DNA from: an uncultured Bacteroidales bacterium
GTDB lineage: Bacteria > Bacteroidota > Bacteroidia > Bacteroidales > Bacteroidaceae
Direction of reading: 5' to 3'
Assembly (NCBI GenBank): GCA_945787885.1
Contig: CALZJF010000020.1
Span: 1-38,536 of the forward strand
DNA: 38,536 nt
Position numbers and translations under genes: made by a program. The notes beneath the pieces were generated by a model, which saw nothing but the letters and a program-made list of their open reading frames with translations, did not search any database and was not told the origin of the DNA. Below, one piece after another: positions 34,201 through 38,536 of the stretch (positions within the stretch are counted from its first letter, which is position 1; each line of letters opens with the position of its first letter).

Positions 34201-35379
34201 ATGGAAATTCTGAAAACCTGGATTGAAGAATGGCTGACGACTGTGGGAGTAGATGGTGCAACGCTGCAATGGCTCGTCCACGGCATGATGGTCTGCCTCA
34301 CCGCCACGCTGGCACTGCTGGCTGACTGGGTGTGCCTGCGCGTCTTCGTGCCGCTCGCCAACAGAGTGACGGCGCACACGGAGACGGAATGGGACGATAT
34401 GCTGCTCAACGAGAAAGTGGTGCGCTCGGCCTGCCATATCATCCCTGCCATCGTAGTATGGTGGCTGCTGCCCATGACCTTCACGCAATATCCCGTGGCA
34501 CAGGAGGCGATGGCGCGCGCCACTGCCATCTACATCACCATCATGACGCTGCGCACGGCACAATGCATCATCGGAGCCGTGGCGCAGATGGACACTGACC
34601 GCCGCTCGTCGGCACAGCAATATTTCCACACCTTCTGCGGAGTGCTGCGCATCGTGTTCTACATCCTTGCCGTCATCATCGTCATCGCCATCATCATCGG
34701 CCGCAATCCGCTGACCATCATGGCGGGTCTGGGTGCCACGTCGGCCGTGCTCATGCTCGTCTTCAAGGACACGATTGAAGGGCTCGTGGCGGGCATTCGC
34801 CTGACGAGCAACGACATGATGCACATAGGCGACTGGATTACCGTGCCGCAGGCGGGAGCTGACGGTACGGTGATTGGCATGTCGCTCACAACGGTGAAAA
34901 TCCGTAACTTCGACAATACGATCGTCACCCTCTCGCCCAAGGCCCTCGTTGATAATGCCTTCAGGAACTGGAAGGGTATGCTTCAGGCTGACGGCAGAAG
35001 AGTGGCGCGGAAGCTCTTCTTCGAGCAGCATTCCGTATGCCGCATCGACGAGGCCCTGCGCGAACGGCTCGCGGAGAAAGGCTACTTCAGCCGCGAAGAG
35101 CTGCAGGGCGAACACATCAACATGCAGCTCTACAGAAAATACATGGAGCGATTCGTGGAGAAACGCGAAGAGGTGAACCGCGATATGCTCCTCATGGTTC
35201 GCCAGCTGGAGCCTTCGCCCTACGGACTGCCCTTGGAGTTCTACTTCTTCCTGCGCGACAAGGAGTGGGTGAACTATGAGCACCAGATGGCCGACATCAT
35301 GGAATGGGCCATGGTCATCGCTGCCGACTTCGACTTGCGGCTCTACGAGGCGCGGGGCATGACGACGGTGAAGGCGTAA
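34201..35379 (+). CDS. MscS-family mechanosensitive channel (YbdG-like)
   Basis: A 392-residue inner-membrane channel protein. About five hydrophobic helices cover residues 20-200. The pore-lining helix and start of the MscS beta domain are recognisable (LTIMAGLGATSAVLMLVFKDTIEGLVAGIRL, about 176-206, then MHIGDWITVPQAGADGTVIGMSLTTVKIRNFDNTIVTLSPKALV). The cytoplasmic part is longer than in MscS and ends in FYFFLRDKEWVNYEHQMADIMEW, as in YbdG-type miniconductance channels. It would release solutes on hypo-osmotic shock. A GC-rich hairpin follows. Confidence 0.9.
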   Translation: MEILKTWIEEWLTTVGVDGATLQWLVHGMMVCLTATLALLADWVCLRVFVPLANRVTAHTETEWDDMLLNEKVVRSACHIIPAIVVWWLLPMTFTQYPVAQEAMARATAIYITIMTLRTAQCIIGAVAQMDTDRRSSAQQYFHTFCGVLRIVFYILAVIIVIAIIIGRNPLTIMAGLGATSAVLMLVFKDTIEGLVAGIRLTSNDMMHIGDWITVPQAGADGTVIGMSLTTVKIRNFDNTIVTLSPKALVDNAFRNWKGMLQADGRRVARKLFFEQHSVCRIDEALRERLAEKGYFSREELQGEHINMQLYRKYMERFVEKREEVNRDMLLMVRQLEPSPYGLPLEFYFFLRDKEWVNYEHQMADIMEWAMVIAADFDLRLYEARGMTTVKA

Positions 35380-35415
35380 GCCATGGCGCAAGCGCAAATG
35401 GCATAAGGACGCAAA

Positions 35416-35465
35416 CGACAAGCGCGCGCGACTCTGCTGTGAGGGCAGGTCGCGCGCGCTTGTCG
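35416..35465. terminator. GC-rich hairpin between convergent genes
   Basis: A perfect 17-bp stem (35416-35432 with 35449-35465) made mostly of CG dinucleotides, with a 16-nt loop. It has no T-run on either side, so it is either a weak or factor-dependent terminator, or a transcript-end stabiliser for the channel gene and the opposing broken barrel gene. Confidence 0.55.
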
Positions 35466-35510
35466 TGTTCATGCCGGAGCAAGGCGGTGGGAGGAGAAGG
35501 GGGGATGCCG

Positions 35511-37125
35511 TCAGTGCTTGCCGGAACCTATGCGGCTGATGGCGTCCTGCCCCGCACCCGTGCCCTTGTATTTGCTCCGCACGGGGTTGAAATTATAGCG
35601 GAGCGTGAGTATCAGGCGGTTATAGTCCATCCGGTTCGTCTGGTGGATGCTGTAGCTGCCATAGTTGATGAAGACGCTCTCGTTGGCCTTGCGGAAGATG
35701 TCCTGCCAAGAGAGGCGGAGCGTCAGGGCATCGTTCTTGAGGAACGACTTCTGCACAGCCCCCGTCAGCATCCAGTAGTTGCAGGTGAGCTCCACATTGC
35801 TGTAGTTCGCCTTGCTGTGGTATTCAGAGTTCAGCTCGAACTGCCAGCTGTGGGGCAGGCGGACATTGAACTGCGTGCGCTGGCTCAGGGCGCAGCCGTA
35901 CTGCACGAAGGCTGCCACCGTGTTGTCTTGCACGGCTGACTGTGAGTCTTTCAGCTGAGTCCCGCTGGTGGAATTGCTGTTGTCGCGGCTAACGAAGCTT
36001 TCCTCTGTCCCCAACGGAGAGGTTGCCCTTCCAGATGGGATAGGAGAGGATGAGCTTCGTGGCGATGAGATGGTTCGACGATGATGTAGCGGCTTCCACG
36101 TCGCGGTCGGTATTCGTATCGGTCAGCTCCGTGGAGGCCTGGCGCTCATTGTCGTTGGAGAAGAACATGTCGGCATTGAAGTCTATGTTCAGCTTTCCCA
36201 GATTGCCGTTGTAGTAGGCATTGACCTGAACGTTGTCAGGCTTGTCGCTCCATTTCTTCAAGTCCGTGTCAATGTATTCCACCTTAGTGCCTCGTTCGGA
36301 CTTCTCCATCGTGAGCCTCTCGCGCGTATCAGAATGGGTGGTCACGGCATAGTCCACCTTGGCTCCCAGTGAGTGCTTGTCGTTGATTTGCCAGTTCAGG
36401 CCGCCATTGACGTGGGTTCCGATGCCTCGCCAACGGTTGTCCATGTCGCCCTCGTAGCGATAGAGCTCGGTGCCGTCGGCAGGCAGCGTGGTCATTTGCC
36501 CAAGCTGGCTCCACTGGCAGGTGCTGTATTTCCACTCTTTCGCAGAGGCGAAGATGTCAAGCCCTCTGACGCGATAGTTCAGGCTCAGCATTCCCTCGGG
36601 GTCGTTGCCATCCGTGCGGAGGCTTTGCTCCGTCTTGCCGAAGAGATCGAGACTGAGGCCGGCGGCCTTGCGCCGAAGGGTGTGGATTCTGACGACGGCG
36701 GTCACCGTGGCATCGTATATGGCACCGGGATTCGTGATGACTTCCACCTGCGAAACTTCATCGCTCATCAGGCGTTTCAGCTCATCGAGGTCTCGCACGC
36801 GCCTGCCATTGACATAATACGCGGGGGCACCTCGCCCGATGACTTCAAGGCCATCGCCCTTCTGAATCATGCCCGGCACTCGCCGCAACAGGTCATGGAC
36901 GGTGCCCGACTTTTCAAGTGGCGTGCCGGCTATGCGCGTCACCATCGCATCGCCCTTCATCTTCGTCTGCGGCAAGTGGCCTCTGACGACGGCTTCCTGT
37001 AGTTCCTGCACACCGATCGTGTCCGCCATCTGGACGTAGGCTGAAGTGCTGTCGCTCTGCGCACGCGCTGAGACGACGGATACAGAGAGGATGGCAAGCA
37101 GAATAATGGTTTTCATCGTTTTCAT
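35511..37125 (-). pseudogene. Broken outer-membrane beta-barrel protein (TonB-receptor-like, PF14905 type)
   Basis: Two overlapping frames encode the ends of one protein. The upstream part (from ATG 37125) has a signal peptide (SVVSARAQ) and a plug domain (TPLEKSGTVHDLLRRVPGM, YYVNGRRVRDLDEL, VEVITNPGAIYDA), then barrel strands to LSYPIWKGNLSVG. The reading continues only in another frame (TEESFVSRDNS ...) and ends with the usual FLKNDALTLRLSWQDIF and LILTLRYNFN strands. An extra base in the CCCC run at 36009-36012 would explain the shift. The total of about 538 codons is also short: the stretch between VAAFVQYG and LPHSWQFELN (junction near 35890) seems to lack a large part of the barrel. 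Function therefore probably lost. Confidence 0.75.
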
Positions 37126-37215
37126 TGGGAAAAGGGATAGAGGAGAATCATGCCTCCGCACGGCGGAGGCTGGCTCCGGGAGGCATTCTGATGGGAAACT
37201 TCCCGAAACTGGGCG

Positions 37216-37223
37216 CAAATTTA
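37216..37223 (-). promoter_or_regulatory. Possible -7 element of the broken barrel gene
   Basis: On the minus strand the bases read TAAATTTG, a match to TAnnTTTG, 90 bp upstream of the ATG at 37125. No TTTG is seen at -33; instead the -33 region carries CGTTTTTTACACC (37244-37256), a 13-mer also found at 17889-17901. Confidence 0.4.
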
Positions 37224-37310
37224 TGGCTAAATTCCTGCTTCGAGGTGTAAAAAACGGACAAACCATGAAAAACGACCCTCCTCGTGGCTTCTCCCTGCTG
37301 AAAACCCTGC

Positions 37311-38132
37311 TCAAAGATGATAAGACTGATAGCCATCCAACACATAATGCTGCCGCAGCTGCTCGATGTGCTTCATATATTCGCTGGGCGACATGCCGGC
37401 TATCTGATGGAACTCTTTGTTGAAATGTGAATGATCGGTATAGCCCAGCTTATAGATGATGGGCGAAAAGTCATTGGAATCCATGTGGAGCATCATCTGC
37501 GTGGCTCTGTAAAAACGGTGGATTCGCTGCAAACGCTTGGGCGCAATGCCTGCATTATCTGAGAAGACACGCCGAAACTGACGATTGCTCAGGCAAGCCA
37601 CGTCTGCCAGACGCTCGACGTCTATGCAGGGGTGGTGCAACATCGTGTGATAGACCGCCGAAAGTCGTCGGTGAAGAAAGGCATCGTAATGCATTGAAAG
37701 CTGCTGAATCAAGAAATTTTCTATATACCTGATGGCTTCGGCATCTGTTGCAGACTCCAGCACTTGCCTCTTGAGCAGCTTGAAGCCGGAATCGTCCAAG
37801 GCTTCCATATCTACATTATCATCAAAAAAGCTCTCGCAGGGCATACCCATCACCATCTTCGCCACGTACGGCTGGAAGAAGACAAAGAGAAGATGCGTGG
37901 CGCCATCAGACTGAACATGAGTGGCACGCGAATTGCAACCGCAAACCGTCGCCACCATACTTGTATCAACGATACCATTGACAATCAGTGGGCGACGCCG
38001 ATGGAACATCCATTTCATACAGCCCACGGGCATGATATTCATGGTCATGCCCCATCCCTCTGTCTGCATCACCCAGTAATGATGCACGAACGGTCTGAGA
38101 TTTTCAGAAGGCCCTATGATAGAAGTACGCAT
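37311..38132 (-). CDS. AraC-family transcriptional regulator
   Basis: A 273-residue regulator. The N-terminal half (FVHHYWVMQTEGWGM, MPVGCMKWMFHRRRP, LLFVFFQPYVAKMVMG) is of the DUF6597-like ligand-sensing type. The C-terminal half (about 165-260) is a two-helix-turn-helix AraC domain: DVERLADVACLSNRQFRRVFSDNAGIAPKRLQRIHRF, then FSPIIYKLGYTDHSHFNKEFHQIAGMSPSEY. It lies upstream of the broken barrel gene on the same strand and may once have controlled it; this is inference from position. No clear promoter is seen. Confidence 0.9.
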   Translation of the reverse strand: MRTSIIGPSENLRPFVHHYWVMQTEGWGMTMNIMPVGCMKWMFHRRRPLIVNGIVDTSMVATVCGCNSRATHVQSDGATHLLFVFFQPYVAKMVMGMPCESFFDDNVDMEALDDSGFKLLKRQVLESATDAEAIRYIENFLIQQLSMHYDAFLHRRLSAVYHTMLHHPCIDVERLADVACLSNRQFRRVFSDNAGIAPKRLQRIHRFYRATQMMLHMDSNDFSPIIYKLGYTDHSHFNKEFHQIAGMSPSEYMKHIEQLRQHYVLDGYQSYHL

Positions 38133-38220
38133 ATATCAGTGTTGATGGTTTGAAACTGAAAGCTTTTGAAAACCGCCTTTTATAGATTTTCCAGAACAAC
38201 TAAAAGCTCCGAAATTTCTT

Positions 38221-38299
38221 CAGGAACACTATAGTCAAAATAATCAGTCAGGAAAAATTCCATAGGAACAATAAACCCAAAACAATCAGTCAGGAAAAA
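38221..38299. repeat. Two-copy 42-bp direct repeat
   Basis: 38221-38257 and 38263-38299 align with a 42-bp period; the last 16 bases, AATCAGTCAGGAAAAA, are identical (38242-38257 and 38284-38299). It sits directly after the last 5S terminator. The rest of 38133-38220 shows no recognisable feature. Confidence 0.6.
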
Positions 38300-38336
38300 A
38301 AAGAACCCCAAGTTCAATGCGAACTCAGGGCTCTTC
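38294..38336 (-). terminator. rRNA operon terminator, copy 1
   Basis: On the minus strand, AGAGCCCTGAGTTC pairs with GAACTTGGGGTTCT (14 pairs, three of them G-U) and is followed by eight U's. It is a near-identical copy of the hairpin at 38440-38475. Confidence 0.85.
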
Positions 38337-38343
38337 GTGAAAA

Positions 38344-38411
38344 TGGCGGCGACCTACTCTCCCGCGCCAATAGTGCTAATAAGCAGTACCATCGGCGCGA
38401 CTGTGCTTAAC
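38344..38411 (-). rRNA. 5S rRNA segment, 5'-truncated
   Basis: The minus strand reads GTTAAGCACAGTCGCGCC, then GATGGTACTGC, then GCGGGAGAGTAGGTCGCCGCC split by an enlarged helix IV region: these are the middle and 3' end of 5S rRNA. Upstream of GTTAAGC the sequence departs from 5S (no complement to the 3' GGTCGCCGCC is present before the preceding terminator), so the 5' third is missing. The helix IV segment carries about 11 extra bases relative to the next copy. It is probably a non-functional duplicate. Confidence 0.75.
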
Positions 38412-38439
38412 CACACCATTGCCTTGAATCCTTAATATG

Positions 38440-38475
38440 AAAAGAGCCCCAAGTTCAATGCGAACTCAGGGCTCT
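38440..38475 (-). terminator. rRNA operon terminator, copy 2
   Basis: The same hairpin as at 38294-38336, with a fully G-C/A-U paired outer stem (AGAGCCC/GGGCTCT) but only four U's. It lies between the intact-looking 5S 3' end and the truncated 5S segment. Confidence 0.75.
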
Positions 38476-38485
38476 TCGTGAAAAA

Positions 38486-38536
38486 TGGCGGCGACCTACT
38501 CTCCCGCGGGTGTGCAGTACCATCGGCGCGACTGTG
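38486..38536 (-). rRNA. rrf: 5S rRNA (3' part, continues past the window)
   Basis: The minus strand reads CACAGTCGCGCCGATGG, TACTGC, ACACCC, then GCGGGAGAGTAGGTCGCCGCC in two pieces, matching the last half of Bacteroidales 5S rRNA with a normal helix IV loop. The 5' half lies beyond the right edge. It marks the end of an rRNA operon transcribed leftwards. Confidence 0.88.

Noticed and set aside
38294-38475. Idea that the two terminator/5S copies are an attachment-site duplication of an integrated element
   Set aside because: Nothing lies between the copies except the 5S segment itself; no integrase or element fits in the 100-bp gap.

Overview
The window is chromosomal DNA from a member of the Bacteroidota, order Bacteroidales, most likely Prevotellaceae-like. 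The evidence is the gene orders dapB-lepB-WbqC and ftsX-DUF3098-uppP-truB-queA-folK, Bacteroidota-type promoters (TTTG ... TAnnTTTG) in place of sigma-70 boxes, a signal peptidase I with a large insert, many lipoproteins, a PF14905-type outer-membrane barrel gene, and a beta-galactosidase ending in a type IX secretion-like C-terminal tail. The genus is a guess; no 16S is present.

Layout. (1) 1-3259, minus strand: a head-to-tail array of AAA-ATPase/PD-(D/E)XK proteins, with two whole copies and the first codons of a third at the window edge. (2) 3260-4183: no recognisable gene, only degenerate 22-23 bp repeats. (3) 4184-7556, minus: dapB, lepB and a WbqC-family gene, with a strong terminator between the last two. 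(4) 7615-16946, plus: ychF-lgt, an OmpA-like/repeat lipoprotein, a thioredoxin-fold lipoprotein, a GH43-like glycosidase with an F5/8C domain, a TSCPD protein, aminopeptidase P and a MazG-like pyrophosphohydrolase, ending at a bidirectional terminator. (5) 16994-19818, minus: a small membrane protein and a TPR/membrane/HTH regulator whose leader holds an 18-bp tandem array. (6) 19819-21046: repeat-rich, low-complexity DNA. (7) 21047-32558, plus: ftsX, DUF3098, uppP, truB, queA, a folK-GNAT fusion, an O-methyltransferase, rbfA, a LolC/E-like permease and a GH2 beta-galactosidase. (8) 33097-35379, plus: two paralogous small lipoproteins and a mechanosensitive channel. (9) 35511-38132, minus: a broken outer-membrane barrel gene and an AraC-family regulator. 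(10) 38294-38536, minus: the end of an rRNA operon, with the 3' end of a 5S gene followed by a 5'-truncated second 5S segment with its own terminator copy.

Most genes are housekeeping: cell-envelope building (lipoprotein lipidation, signal peptide removal, undecaprenyl phosphate recycling, division), tRNA and ribosome maturation, folate and lysine/peptidoglycan precursors. The least explained content lies between genes. The best candidate for an undescribed feature is a family of about 160-190 bp palindromic elements (6561-6724, 17621-17782, 25017-25203). They share a conserved apical hairpin, their stem arms differ between copies yet stay complementary, including two double compensatory changes, and all three are oriented with the sense strand of the flanking genes. 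Other signals are the 22-bp intergenic repeat family at three loci, and an 18-bp repeat array that can be read as a hexapeptide-repeat leader ORF ending in an ATGA overlap with the TPR regulator.
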